A stretch of 22,352 nucleotides of DNA, from positions 1 to 22,352 of the forward strand of contig JAEOSP010000445.1 in assembly GCA_016840305.1 (NCBI GenBank), read 5' to 3'. The position numbers and the translations under genes were made by a program. Positions 6,630-14,480 of the stretch are shown one piece after another. Within the stretch, counting starts at the first letter, position 1. Every line of letters starts with the position of its first letter. Under the pieces are notes generated by a model. It did not search any database, was not told the DNA's origin, and was given only the letters and a program-made list of their open reading frames with translations. The DNA is from Candidatus Hodarchaeota archaeon. GTDB lineage: Archaea; Asgardarchaeota; Heimdallarchaeia; Hodarchaeales; Hodarchaeaceae.

Positions 6630-7523
6630 GTGAGCGACTCTGAACTCGTTAAAAAGTGGACTGTAAATGACGATGGCACATTAACTGAAACGTCCGTATC
6701 TTCTATGGGAGATCTTAAAAATGATTCAGTTTATATTATCGTAGACGAACGCAAAAGAAAAATCTTCATTTGGAAGGGAGAGCAAGCACCTGTGAGGAGG
6801 AAATTCATATCAGCTAAAACTGCTCAACAAATGCGGCAAGAACAATATGGAATGGTATACCGAATTGACAGTTTAGATCCTGGGATTGAGGGAAAAGATT
6901 TTCTATCGATTTTTGGTGCAACACCTGCAGCTACTCAACCAGAGAGCGCACCTCAAAGAGCATCTGAGGTAATATCGCGGCCAACACCGAAAGGAGCCCC
7001 AGCAGCAAAACCTGTCGATAGACCAAAACCAGCACCAGTACGAACATCTACTCCAAAACCAGCGCCATCTCCTGCGACTTATTCTAAACCTATTGTTCAT
7101 AGCACGCCCACAGCTGCACCTACTCAAGCTCCAAAGCCTAGAATAGTTAAAGAGACTGATTTCGTCGTAACTCGTCAAGTTGACGCTACTCCAGCTACTC
7201 CTTTAGGTGAAGTAACAGATAAATTAAAAGAAATCGAAATTCCTTCCAATTTGGAACGAGAGATAGTTATTATTGGGAATACTGTTTATTCAGTCATCAA
7301 AGAACATCTACAACTCTTTTCCAAGGATGTAGTAAAACTAGAACCGATGGATGACTTACCTGCAGGGCTATTTCCTGCCTCACAATATCAAGTTCGTTTA
7401 TTTATTGAAAAAGGGAGAGTACAATTCGTGGAAATGTTACGAGAAAAAACTCGTTCAGAGCGAGATGAATTTGTTGATGATATGAGACAATCCTTGCAGG
7501 ATCTTTCCAAAATGGGACTTTAA
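6630..7523 (+). CDS. Gelsolin-like domain protein with Pro/Ala-rich linker
   Basis: 297 residues in three parts. Residues about 28-96 look like one gelsolin/villin repeat: NDSVYIIVDERKRKIFIWKG (31-50), then a helix with AKTAQQMRQEQYG and YRIDSLDPGIEGKDFLSIFG, the standard order of strand, IWKG turn, long helix and closing D.G.E..FL. Residues about 97-190 form a Pro/Ala/Lys-rich disordered linker. Residues about 191-297 are a mixed alpha/beta domain ending in a charged helix (REKTRSERDEFVDDMRQ), which I do not recognise. Gelsolin-type domains bind actin in eukaryotes, and Asgard archaea encode profilin- and gelsolin-like regulators of their own actins; whether this single-domain form does so is inference. 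It opens a co-directional cluster and ends 14 bases before a Rab-like GTPase gene, so its role may be tied to GTPase signalling. The start is GTG. Confidence 0.72.
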   Translation: MSDSELVKKWTVNDDGTLTETSVSSMGDLKNDSVYIIVDERKRKIFIWKGEQAPVRRKFISAKTAQQMRQEQYGMVYRIDSLDPGIEGKDFLSIFGATPAATQPESAPQRASEVISRPTPKGAPAAKPVDRPKPAPVRTSTPKPAPSPATYSKPIVHSTPTAAPTQAPKPRIVKETDFVVTRQVDATPATPLGEVTDKLKEIEIPSNLEREIVIIGNTVYSVIKEHLQLFSKDVVKLEPMDDLPAGLFPASQYQVRLFIEKGRVQFVEMLREKTRSERDEFVDDMRQSLQDLSKMGL

Positions 7524-7537
7524 CAGGAGTTTATGCA

Positions 7538-8059
7538 TTGAACAACAAGAGTGAATACTTGCTAAAAATTTGTGCTATTGGATCTGGAAATGTAGGTAAA
7601 ACTTCTCTGATACGTCGTTATGCAGAGGATAAATTTGATGGTAACTACCTCCCAACATTGGGAGTGGATATCACAACAAAGAAAGTCGATGTCAAAGGTA
7701 CACAAGCGAAGCTGATACTTGTTGATACCGCAGGTCAAGAATTCTTTGGAAAATTGCGTCCGAATTATTACAGGGGAGCATCTGCGTGTCTGATTCTCTT
7801 TGCTCTAAACGACAGAAAGACTTTCACAGAGGTACCCAATTGGTTAGATGAATTTCAAAAGCACATTCCATCACCAGATATTCCCATTGCTTTGGCAGGA
7901 AATAAGAAGGATCTCGAAAAAGAAAGGGTTGTAACAGAAATAGAAGCACATAAGTTAGCAGAATCTTTAAATATGAAATATTATGAAACTTCAGCCTTGG
8001 CAGGTGGTTCTGAAATCAATGAAATTTTTCAGGATTTAGCACAGAAAGTTATCAAATAA
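7538..8059 (+). CDS. Rab-like small GTPase
   Basis: 173 residues, a complete Ras-superfamily G domain closest in feel to Rab: P-loop GSGNVGKT (15-22), switch I YLPTLGVDI with T40, switch II DTAGQE (63-68), NKKD (122-125) and ETSAL (150-154). The catalytic Gln (Q67) is kept. Unlike the GTPase at 3656-4213 it has the canonical Gln-Glu pair. It has no prenylation cysteine. TTG at 7538 follows AGGAG (7525-7529) by 8 bases. The gap to the gelsolin-like gene is 14 bases and to the MglA-like gene 56 bases, so all three are probably on one transcript. Specific partners cannot be read from sequence; the neighbours are the best candidates. Confidence 0.92.
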   Translation: MNNKSEYLLKICAIGSGNVGKTSLIRRYAEDKFDGNYLPTLGVDITTKKVDVKGTQAKLILVDTAGQEFFGKLRPNYYRGASACLILFALNDRKTFTEVPNWLDEFQKHIPSPDIPIALAGNKKDLEKERVVTEIEAHKLAESLNMKYYETSALAGGSEINEIFQDLAQKVIK

Positions 8060-8115
8060 TAGGACAGTTAGACGCTTAAACCGAACAAATTACAAATTTA
8101 AACTAGGAATTAACC

Positions 8116-8868
8116 ATGCAGGCACAATCTATGTTCGAAACAATCAAGAGAGACCACCAAGGAGTCCCTGTTGTTAAAATAGTCTTTTGGGGACCAACTC
8201 TAGCAGGAAAAACAACAGCTCTGACCATAACAAAGGTTCTAAAAAGCTTGGAAGATCCAGAGAACGTGTATAAATTTCTCAAGTTGGAAGATCCAACAGG
8301 TCGAACTCTTTTCTTTGATCAGGGAATTTTTGGACTCGGGAAGACAGCTGCAGGTCTACCTATCTTAAAATATCATTTATTCACCGTTCCTGGTCAAGAA
8401 CGCCATGCAGGACAACGGAAAGTTGTTTTAAGAGGCGCTCATGGACTTATATGCGTTGTAGATTCTGAAAAATCCCGTTGGGATGAAAATAAATTTGCTT
8501 TGCAAGAAATAAATACATTGGTCGGTGATAAACTTGCAAGCGGAGCATTACCCTATCACATCATGTTAAACAAGATGGATTTGCCAGCTGAACAGCGTAT
8601 TTCATCTTTGGAGGTTGGAAAACTTCTTAGTGAGGCTGGAGCAGTAGCAAATTTACGAGATGCTGCAGTTAGAATTATAGAGGTTTCCTGTCTTAACGCA
8701 CGAGACGATCTGAAGAGAGTTCTTTCAACTGGAGATAGGAGCAAAATTGTTGATTCAACTGGTAAATTAAGAAAAGAAGCGCGCCCTCTAAGCGTTAACA
8801 GAGTTATAAAACCCGTTGAAAGTTTAGTTCGGGAAATTATCATACAAATGATGAAACAACAACAGTAA
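8116..8868 (+). CDS. MglA-like GTPase
   Basis: 250 residues. MglA-family features are P-loop GPTLAGKTT (26-34), GRTLFFD (62-68), the switch II TVPGQERH (90-97), where MglA has TVPGQ instead of the Ras DTAGQ, and LNKMDLP (151-157). In bacteria MglA works with the roadblock protein MglB to set cell polarity and direct motility; related GTPases occur in many archaea. The C-terminal 60 residues extend past the G domain with a basic helix region (GKLRKEARPLSVNRVIKPVE), which may hold a partner or membrane surface. ATG at 8116 is preceded by a modest TAGGAA. Its place between a Rab-like GTPase and a long possible longin-type protein suggests that the latter could be its regulator. Confidence 0.88.
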   Translation: MQAQSMFETIKRDHQGVPVVKIVFWGPTLAGKTTALTITKVLKSLEDPENVYKFLKLEDPTGRTLFFDQGIFGLGKTAAGLPILKYHLFTVPGQERHAGQRKVVLRGAHGLICVVDSEKSRWDENKFALQEINTLVGDKLASGALPYHIMLNKMDLPAEQRISSLEVGKLLSEAGAVANLRDAAVRIIEVSCLNARDDLKRVLSTGDRSKIVDSTGKLRKEARPLSVNRVIKPVESLVREIIIQMMKQQQ

Positions 8869-8948
8869 AGGATATTTCTCACTATTAACAATGAAAAACA
8901 ATCCAAACTTTAATTTCCTTACTACAATATTCCTGGAGAGGAGTACTT

Positions 8949-9593
8949 TTGATAATAAAGGCCAGCGATCCACACTTAATTGACCGAGCTGTTAATTTTT
9001 TCCGTCGTGGTGCGATCGTTGTCTTTCCAACTGATACTGTTTATGGTTTAGGGACTCTTGCTACTGAAAATAACCACAGAAATATTGAGAAAATATTTAA
9101 AATAAAAAAACGGTCATTTTCAAAACCATTAAGTATTCTTATGACATTAAAAATGCTCCCAAATTTCATCGAGGCTCCAGATGAAGTTTTCACAGCATTA
9201 TCTGAAATTTGGCCAGCGAGAATCTCTTTTATATTGAATCAGAATCAGAATTCCACGATTAAATTATCTAAAAATCTAAATACGTCAGGTACAAATACAA
9301 TTGCTTGTCGTGTCCCAGTTCACAGCATTCTGCTTCAGATTCTAGAAAAAGTCGATGTTCCTATTATCGGTACATCAGCAAATGTATCAGGGTCAACTTC
9401 AAGTTTTGATTTTAATGAGGTTAGCAATAACTTGCATTCAGAAGAGATAGACCTTTGGATCGACCAAGGAAAATTACCACAGTATACTTCATCAACCCTT
9501 GTGGATCTTACAGATCATGAAAATCCAATTATAGTACGTCAGGGTGATTACGACTTTTTAGAATTTTGGAAAAGATATCAATTCAAGGTTTAA
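8949..9593 (+). CDS. L-threonylcarbamoyladenylate synthase (YrdC/TsaC domain)
   Basis: 214 residues, a single YrdC domain that makes threonylcarbamoyl-AMP from threonine, bicarbonate and ATP, the first step of t6A37 modification in ANN-decoding tRNAs. Seen: FPTDTVYGLG (26-35), KKRSFSKPLSIL (53-64), the CRVPVH region, GTSANVSGS, and the closing STLVDL with RQGDY. It lacks the C-terminal Sua5 domain, so it is TsaC-length. TTG at 8949 is chosen because GGAGAGGAG lies about 5 bases upstream. It probably shares a transcript with the GTPase genes, a housekeeping gene inside an otherwise signalling-type cluster. Confidence 0.93.
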   Translation: MIIKASDPHLIDRAVNFFRRGAIVVFPTDTVYGLGTLATENNHRNIEKIFKIKKRSFSKPLSILMTLKMLPNFIEAPDEVFTALSEIWPARISFILNQNQNSTIKLSKNLNTSGTNTIACRVPVHSILLQILEKVDVPIIGTSANVSGSTSSFDFNEVSNNLHSEEIDLWIDQGKLPQYTSSTLVDLTDHENPIIVRQGDYDFLEFWKRYQFKV

Positions 9594-9703
9594 GGAAAAA
9601 TCTTCTAATCTTTCCCGAAGAACATAAGCAAATTTACTTGTAGTCTTATTTGAAATCCTGAAACTTTAATAAACTATGACTCATAATGAAAAATTGACCA
9701 AGC

Positions 9704-11551
9704 ATGGACTCTCAAACTTCATCTAATGACATACTTGTAGTTCACCAGAACAGAATAATATTCAGATCTGGTAAGGGTTTACTAACACAACATTCAAAAA
9801 TCAGTGCGACTGTTACCCAAGTTCTCAATTTATTTTCTCAGAAAATAATGGGTGGAGAGCAGATCCATTTCATCAGATTCACAAATCATCGAATGATTTT
9901 CTTACTTCCACAAGAAAAGACTGATAACGAATTAGTAGCTATGGTTTTAATACCAATCGCTCGTAATGCAAGACAAATAGTTCCTACAATGGGGATCATA
10001 CTTAGATTGGTTGAACAATTTCTAAAAGGAGAAATATTAGATGCTCAAAATAGGCATTTAGATTTATTTTATCAGATACTAACCTCTCCAACAGACTCCT
10101 TATACGTAATTCCAAGATCCACAGAAGGTATTCTGTCAGCATTGGTATTACTCGCTGGTTTTGCTCATGATATGCGTTTCAGTCTAGAATCAATTGTCTC
10201 TCGCATGATATTCATTGATCCGAACAGCAGTTCTGACATTTCATCAGTCGTTGAAGCATCAAATCAAAATCGTGTATTATCCTTCACCCCAATTCCTGGT
10301 TCGGATGATAATGAAAATCTCTTAAATTTTGGATTCAAATCACAGCTAAAACAATATTTCTCCGCAAATAGTGGAGAGAATATATCCGATGTTATGAGTA
10401 GAATTTTCGGAGCGAATTCAAACGCTGCAAAAATGAATGGGTTTATCAATAACAATGATGCACGTGAAATTGCTCAATCCATCTCCATGTTCCCTTCTAG
10501 CGAAGATGACTATATAAGATACAAAATTCTCCTTCCTACAGTAATTCAACCTGGGAAGGATATATTAGTCACAATGTCTGCTCCAGTTATGCATAAACTA
10601 AGAGAATTAACTCCAAAGAAAATTAAAACTATTATACCTGATCTCCAGAGCCTTGTAGTTGAAAAAACAGAGCTTGAAACAGACAAAACAGAAATGAGTG
10701 TACCTAGGGCTGAAGTAGTCACAGCAATCCCAAGTATTGAGTTATCAGCAGAACCAGATGCTATACCTACTCCACAGCGTGTAGTAACTGAAAAAGTAGT
10801 AACTGAAAAAGTAGCTCCAGTGCGATCGGTTGAAGGAATTAGTCCTGATTTAATCTCTAAACTCCAGAAAACAAGACAAGATGGAGTGCAATATGTCTTT
10901 GAAGACATTCCAATTGTTTTAGACTTGGCACCATTATCTTTGAACTTGTCTCCTAAGCATCCAGTCCCTACAAATGATTTAGATATTACTATTAGCTTAT
11001 TTCAGGGAGAAGACAATCACTTCGTAATTCATGTTTATACGCATCCAGCCAGATTAGATAGTCTTAAAGATTCACTAGAAGACTTATCATCAAGAATTGA
11101 GGGGAAAGTTGAGAAGCATGAGAGGTATATATCAGTAGAAGCCTTAATGGATCGCCAAAAGATTGCTTTGCGTGGAATATTGTGGTTAAGTGTTGTTGAG
11201 TATCTAACACAGGTCGAAATGAACATTAAAACTTTGTCTAAAAGATTTAATATTCCTAATGAAGGGTCAATTTTAATTATTCCTCCTAAACGCGATTTTA
11301 TTCAAAGTAAGATACCTTCTAAATTTACAAAATTTATCAATGAGAAAGATATACGTGAAGCAAACGAAACTGAAGCCCTATGGACCCTAGGTAAAACCTT
11401 AGACATGATTTTAGCTTTAATGATGAAACCATTAAGTCAAGGAGATGGTGTAGCCTTTATTGCTTCAGATTCAAATCAAGAAATGGAAGAAATAGCTTTA
11501 TTCTTGCTATTCATTTCTGAGATCTGCGGAATTGGATTTTCAAGATGGTAA
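9704..11551 (+). CDS. Large protein with possible N-terminal longin/roadblock-like domain
   Basis: 615 residues, not recognised as a named family. Residues about 8-110 have the order expected of a longin or roadblock-like fold: strand ILVVHQNRIIFRSG, a helix, IHFIRFTNHRMIFLLP, then LVAMVLIPI and a long helix (MGIILRLVEQFLKG). This recalls the first longin domain of Mon1/Ccz1-type GTPase regulators, but the match is by eye only. The middle (about 330-385) is low-complexity and carries a tandem VVTEK repeat from a 15-base duplication near 10785-10814. Residues about 400-615 form a further alpha/beta region with no motif I know. There is no signal peptide or membrane helix, so it is cytosolic. 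It lies 110 bases after the TsaC gene, on the same strand as two GTPases, which fits a GTPase regulator or effector. No Shine-Dalgarno precedes the ATG. Confidence 0.55.
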   Translation: MDSQTSSNDILVVHQNRIIFRSGKGLLTQHSKISATVTQVLNLFSQKIMGGEQIHFIRFTNHRMIFLLPQEKTDNELVAMVLIPIARNARQIVPTMGIILRLVEQFLKGEILDAQNRHLDLFYQILTSPTDSLYVIPRSTEGILSALVLLAGFAHDMRFSLESIVSRMIFIDPNSSSDISSVVEASNQNRVLSFTPIPGSDDNENLLNFGFKSQLKQYFSANSGENISDVMSRIFGANSNAAKMNGFINNNDAREIAQSISMFPSSEDDYIRYKILLPTVIQPGKDILVTMSAPVMHKLRELTPKKIKTIIPDLQSLVVEKTELETDKTEMSVPRAEVVTAIPSIELSAEPDAIPTPQRVVTEKVVTEKVAPVRSVEGISPDLISKLQKTRQDGVQYVFEDIPIVLDLAPLSLNLSPKHPVPTNDLDITISLFQGEDNHFVIHVYTHPARLDSLKDSLEDLSSRIEGKVEKHERYISVEALMDRQKIALRGILWLSVVEYLTQVEMNIKTLSKRFNIPNEGSILIIPPKRDFIQSKIPSKFTKFINEKDIREANETEALWTLGKTLDMILALMMKPLSQGDGVAFIASDSNQEMEEIALFLLFISEICGIGFSRW

Positions 11552-11581
11552 AAAAGGACTAGAGGAATATATCAAAAGGGA

Positions 11582-11650
11582 CTGCTAATGTATCGGCCAG
11601 CTGAGGCCTTCCCGTTGCAATGAAGCTGGTTCCGTCCGGCTTAGCAGAAA
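11582..11650 (+). ncRNA. Candidate H/ACA-type guide RNA
   Basis: A GC-rich island in an AT-rich gap folds by eye into one long hairpin. The basal stem is CTGCTAA (11582-11588) with TTAGCAG (11641-11647). An internal loop follows (TGTAT on the left, 11589-11593; TCCGGC on the right, 11635-11640). The upper stem is CGG+CCAGCT (11594-11602) with AGCTGG (11624-11629), a TT bulge and CCG (11632-11634). The apical part begins with GA and ends with TGA, the layout of a kink-turn or K-loop bound by L7Ae. Directly after the basal stem comes AAA (11648-11650), acceptable as an ANA box, about 13 bases from the pocket, as in archaeal H/ACA RNAs. The internal loop would then be the pseudouridylation pocket. 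A T run at 11689-11696 could end the transcript. The fold was drawn by hand; another structured RNA or a hairpin in the UTR of the pilin gene remains possible. Confidence 0.5.
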
Positions 11651-11688
11651 AGTGTTTCACTGATATCCTTATTGATGTTCCGGTCAAC

Positions 11689-11696
11689 TTTTTTTA
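11689..11696 (+). terminator. Poly-T tract after the structured RNA
   Basis: A run of T following CAAC lies about 40 bases beyond the candidate guide RNA and after the end of the 615-residue protein gene. Such tracts terminate archaeal transcription. It could serve the RNA, the upstream operon, or both. Confidence 0.4.
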
Positions 11697-11856
11697 CTAT
11701 TCAAATATTCAGTATTTTAGAAAGATAAAAAAGAGAAGCAATAGGTTTATCTTATATTCAGTTCCATTCTTAATTGCTTCAATAAACTATTGAAAGTTAA
11801 CAGATTACGCGCTTAATGAATTCATAAGTTAAGAAAATTTGAGGAGTTGTAGAATA

Positions 11857-12723
11857 ATGAAGAAATTGTTTGAGTATAAACGGATAAAGAGAGCTATTAG
11901 CCCTGTAATCGCAACTGTACTTTTAATAGGTCTAGTTGTCGTTGCCGGGTTAGGAGTTGCCTTAGTTATGTTTGGAACTATCAATACGCCTGATCCACTA
12001 AAAATAGAGGTTGATTCTATTTCTTCATTTGAAACTACGGATGGAGATTACAAAGTGGATCAGTTTGAAATTACTCTATATAATCCTGAACGAACAAGTG
12101 TTAGAATTGAAGTGGATGCGTTTACACTTTTCTATTTGAACCAAACAGAAATTCCAGGATGGGAAATGAATGAAGATCAGTCAGAGAGGATTATTTCAGC
12201 TTTAGAAACTGATACAATTACCTTAGCTTGTGACAATACATTAAATGAATTCGAATTAGAACCTAGAAACACAACAATTTATATTGACGTAACTGTATAT
12301 CCTGCAGCAAGTACTAATCCTCGATCTGCAAAAACCTTCCGATCAGACATCTTAACTATAGGTGATACTATTGGACCTGCAAGTTTAACTTCTTTCACAC
12401 AGGGAAACTCCTTTGACCAAAGTGGGTTTACGCTAAATTTCTCTGTTATAAATAATGGCAGTTCAGATCTCGATTTAAGATTGGACTTCGGAACAGATTC
12501 ATCCAGCAAAATTTTCTTTATTATTAATGGAGTTAATACTACAACTCATTCTTTCACACTTGATGGATTCGGAACAACATTATTTCCTGATACATTATTT
12601 CAAATCAATACTAGTTCAACAGCAATACTTGGAGAGACTTATTTAATCCTTGTAAACCTATCCGATAACGATAATATGAAATGGTTTGCCACAGAAACTC
12701 TACTCCTGACTTATGAGCTTTAA
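11857..12723 (+). CDS. Archaeal type IV pilin-like protein
   Basis: 288 residues from ATG 11857. The N-terminus is a class III signal peptide: a basic stretch (KKLFEYKRIKR) followed by AISPVIATVLLIGLVVVAG, the hallmark of archaeal pilins and archaellin-like proteins. A PibD/FlaK-type peptidase is expected to cut near the KR-A junction (residues 12-13), leaving the hydrophobic helix as the filament core or anchor. The remainder is beta-rich and Thr/Ser/Asn-rich with many N-x-S/T sites (NQT, NTT, NGS, NTS, NLS), consistent with a glycosylated extracellular domain. At 288 residues it is longer than minimal pilins and may be a minor pilin or surface adhesin. The ATG is chosen over an upstream TTG at 11839 because GAGGAG lies 10 bases before it. 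It appears monocistronic and ends 15 bases before the convergent dph6. Confidence 0.87.
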   Translation: MKKLFEYKRIKRAISPVIATVLLIGLVVVAGLGVALVMFGTINTPDPLKIEVDSISSFETTDGDYKVDQFEITLYNPERTSVRIEVDAFTLFYLNQTEIPGWEMNEDQSERIISALETDTITLACDNTLNEFELEPRNTTIYIDVTVYPAASTNPRSAKTFRSDILTIGDTIGPASLTSFTQGNSFDQSGFTLNFSVINNGSSDLDLRLDFGTDSSSKIFFIINGVNTTTHSFTLDGFGTTLFPDTLFQINTSSTAILGETYLILVNLSDNDNMKWFATETLLLTYEL

Positions 12724-12738
12724 CAGTATAATTATGGT

Positions 12739-13419
12739 TTATTCTTTGGATTCTAATATTGCTTTTATTATTTCAAGAGTCCCTTCATCTCGGAACTCGT
12801 CCCAGTGAATCTGTGACTCTTGTATTACAATTCTAGAGGGGAAAAAAGGGGCATCTAAGACAAAGGATTCATATTCTCCTCCTTCTCCGATAATTGCTTG
12901 ATCAAAATCATAAGAATTGTCCTTAATTTTGCTTATAAGCTTTGGAGTAAGTTTTTTACCTAAGAAATCTTTACCTAAACCCATAGAGGATACAGAGATG
13001 AGAATTACCTCAAAGTGATTTTTAATCAAATCTTGAATTATTAGTTCTGGGGATAATCTCCATAGTGGATTGAAGCATTTTACATTAGCTAATAGGGCTG
13101 CTCGATTAAAATGATATCGCTGAAAATCTGATCTAATACCACCAGTTATAATAGCTTCAGTTTCAGATTTGTATATAGCATTGACTAATTGTTCAATTTC
13201 TTCCTTGAGACCATCAGATTTTATTGTTACAGAAATCAAGGGTAGAGAGAACATTTCTGCGATGAGTGAAACATACTTGCTATTGGGAATATGAAATAAA
13301 AGACTCTCCAAGTTATCCGATACAATACTTATGAGAGATACTACCTCATACTGGTGAAGCGCGCACCATAGAGCATATATTGAATCCTTTCCACCTGAAA
13401 TTAAACATGAAACCCTCAA
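12739..13419 (-). CDS. dph6: Diphthine--ammonia ligase
   Basis: 226 residues, an N-type ATP-pyrophosphatase that amidates diphthine to diphthamide on elongation factor 2, the last step of that modification. Seen: the PP-loop SGGKDS (8-13), GGIRSDFQRYHFNR, the LWRLSPE segment, and the family signature GEGGEYESFVLDAP (about 177-190). The length matches the archaeal enzyme, without the extra YjgF-like domains of fungal Dph6. TTG at 13419 is the start, with GAGG about 7 bases upstream. The gene stands alone and convergent with the pilin gene; other diphthamide genes are not in the window. Some Asgard lineages lack parts of this pathway, so its presence is informative about lineage. Confidence 0.92.
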   Translation of the reverse strand: MRVSCLISGGKDSIYALWCALHQYEVVSLISIVSDNLESLLFHIPNSKYVSLIAEMFSLPLISVTIKSDGLKEEIEQLVNAIYKSETEAIITGGIRSDFQRYHFNRAALLANVKCFNPLWRLSPELIIQDLIKNHFEVILISVSSMGLGKDFLGKKLTPKLISKIKDNSYDFDQAIIGEGGEYESFVLDAPFFPSRIVIQESQIHWDEFRDEGTLEIIKAILESKE

Positions 13420-13694
13420 TAAATGACCTCTAAAACTATCTAAATTTTAATTCACAATTTTAATAAACTTTTTTCAAAGTATTTAAGTTATTCATCATTT
13501 AAATTTTGAGAAAGTCATTTTTAGCAGCCAGTAATCATCCGACCAGTGAAAAGTTATCTGATTTACAAAGATCCTCATTTCTCAATTCCTCATTGCGATT
13601 GAAATTGGAAATATTAAACATTTAGGAAGGAAAAATGGTGCTAATTGTGATGCACAATCTAACTTGATGGATACTAAATATTCTTCTTAGGTGG
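13420..13694. other. Intergenic region leading into a probable mobile element
   Basis: No gene is seen. The right part contains a short-loop hairpin, ATTGTG (13644-13649), ATG, CACAAT (13653-13658), followed at about 13664 by TTGATG. Small hairpins of this type lie inside the ends of IS200/IS605-family elements, so the left end of the TnpB-bearing unit may lie here. The left end itself is not proven. Confidence 0.3.
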
Positions 13695-13702
13695 TTATAA
13701 AG
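13695..13702 (+). promoter_or_regulatory. TATA box for the TnpB-linked gene
   Basis: TTATAAAG is centred 23 bases upstream of the ATG at 13721 with no Shine-Dalgarno between them, which is the spacing of a leaderless archaeal transcript. It would drive both the unknown gene and tnpB. Confidence 0.5.
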
Positions 13703-13720
13703 TAAAACCTGATTTTTTTT

Positions 13721-14470
13721 ATGATTACTCCAGCCATGAATGATGAGATAGGTACAAACTTTGATTTCTATGAATTTTCGATACCACTGGTTCCATGGGC
13801 AAAAGGAACAGACCTACTGAGTGATATTCTAAAGCAAGTTGAATCGCAATTAACAACCCTCCGTCAGCTACACCAATGGAAACTTAAACATTTACTATTG
13901 ACCAAACCAACCTTAAGCACATCTCAAACCTTTGTCTTTTGGGTGCGTTCCTCCATTCGAGACTCTACAAACTGTTTAGCTGGAGTGCGAGGAGGACTTC
14001 CAATAAGCCAAATTGACGTAAAACTACCTGATTCCTCTACTTACAAAGGTAAAAAGCAAAATCCTCGTCCTCGACGGATCTTATTGGACATTGGTTGCGA
14101 TAATCCTGCTCTTATTGAAGCATTAACCCAGCTTGGGTTAGAGGTTGAGCTGGTTTGGCGTCAAGCCAGTGATCTCTTGAATTATGAAATTATCGAAATC
14201 TGTACTTCCCAATACATTGACATGCTAGTCTCCACTAATGGAAGATTATTAACTCCTCCAGAAGAATGGCTCACTTATCTCATGCCTCAGAGGACCAGAC
14301 TCTTTTTTCCACCCCAAGAACTTTTGGAGTCCCCCAAAGCATTAGCTCAAGCCATCCACAGTAGGGCATACATCAAACAAACGCGCAAACATTCAAATTC
14401 ATCCCAGTTACAACATGAATCTCGAGAAATCATAACAAGGAGTCCCTCTGATGAAATTCACTTGGAGTGA
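13721..14470 (+). CDS. TnpB-linked protein with degenerate PIN-like (Mut7-C/DUF5615-like) C-terminal half
   Basis: 249 residues, not a recognised family. The N-terminal 110 residues have no motif I know, apart from hydrophobic segments around FSIPLVPW and QTFVFWVRSS. Residues about 118-200 follow the order of Mut7-C or DUF5615 PIN-like domains: RRILLDIGCDNPALIEALTQ, then LEVELVWRQASDLLNYEII, then IDMLVSTNGRLL and RTRLFFPP. In active members the end of the third strand carries Asp; here it is STN (N173), and only D123 and D151 remain as acidic candidates, so nuclease activity is doubtful. The tail is polar. Codon use is richer in C and CCA/ACC than in neighbouring genes, matching the tnpB next to it, which suggests both arrived together. 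Only 10 bases separate its TGA from the tnpB ATG. The PIN-like reading is an inference by eye. Confidence 0.5.
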   Translation: MITPAMNDEIGTNFDFYEFSIPLVPWAKGTDLLSDILKQVESQLTTLRQLHQWKLKHLLLTKPTLSTSQTFVFWVRSSIRDSTNCLAGVRGGLPISQIDVKLPDSSTYKGKKQNPRPRRILLDIGCDNPALIEALTQLGLEVELVWRQASDLLNYEIIEICTSQYIDMLVSTNGRLLTPPEEWLTYLMPQRTRLFFPPQELLESPKALAQAIHSRAYIKQTRKHSNSSQLQHESREIITRSPSDEIHLE

Positions 14471-14480
14471 ATAATGACCA

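Noticed and set aside
6903..7178. Minus-strand open frame rich in Trp, Arg and Cys
   Set aside because: It is the antisense of the Pro/Ala-rich linker of the gelsolin-like gene; composition follows from that repeat-like coding sequence.
10785..10814. Tandem 15-base repeat (GTAGTAACTGAAAAA twice) as a possible regulatory or CRISPR-like repeat
   Set aside because: Only two copies, in frame, adding VVTEK in a disordered linker; a simple coding duplication. No CRISPR array is seen anywhere in the window.
10546..10908. 120-residue minus-strand open frame
   Set aside because: Antisense of the low-complexity middle of the 615-residue protein; Ser/Thr-rich composition mirrors that strand.
13645..13715. 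GTGATG followed much later by CTGA and a T run, suggesting a C/D sRNA
   Set aside because: No D' or C' boxes between and the distance is too large; the CTGA lies inside the promoter region of the next gene.
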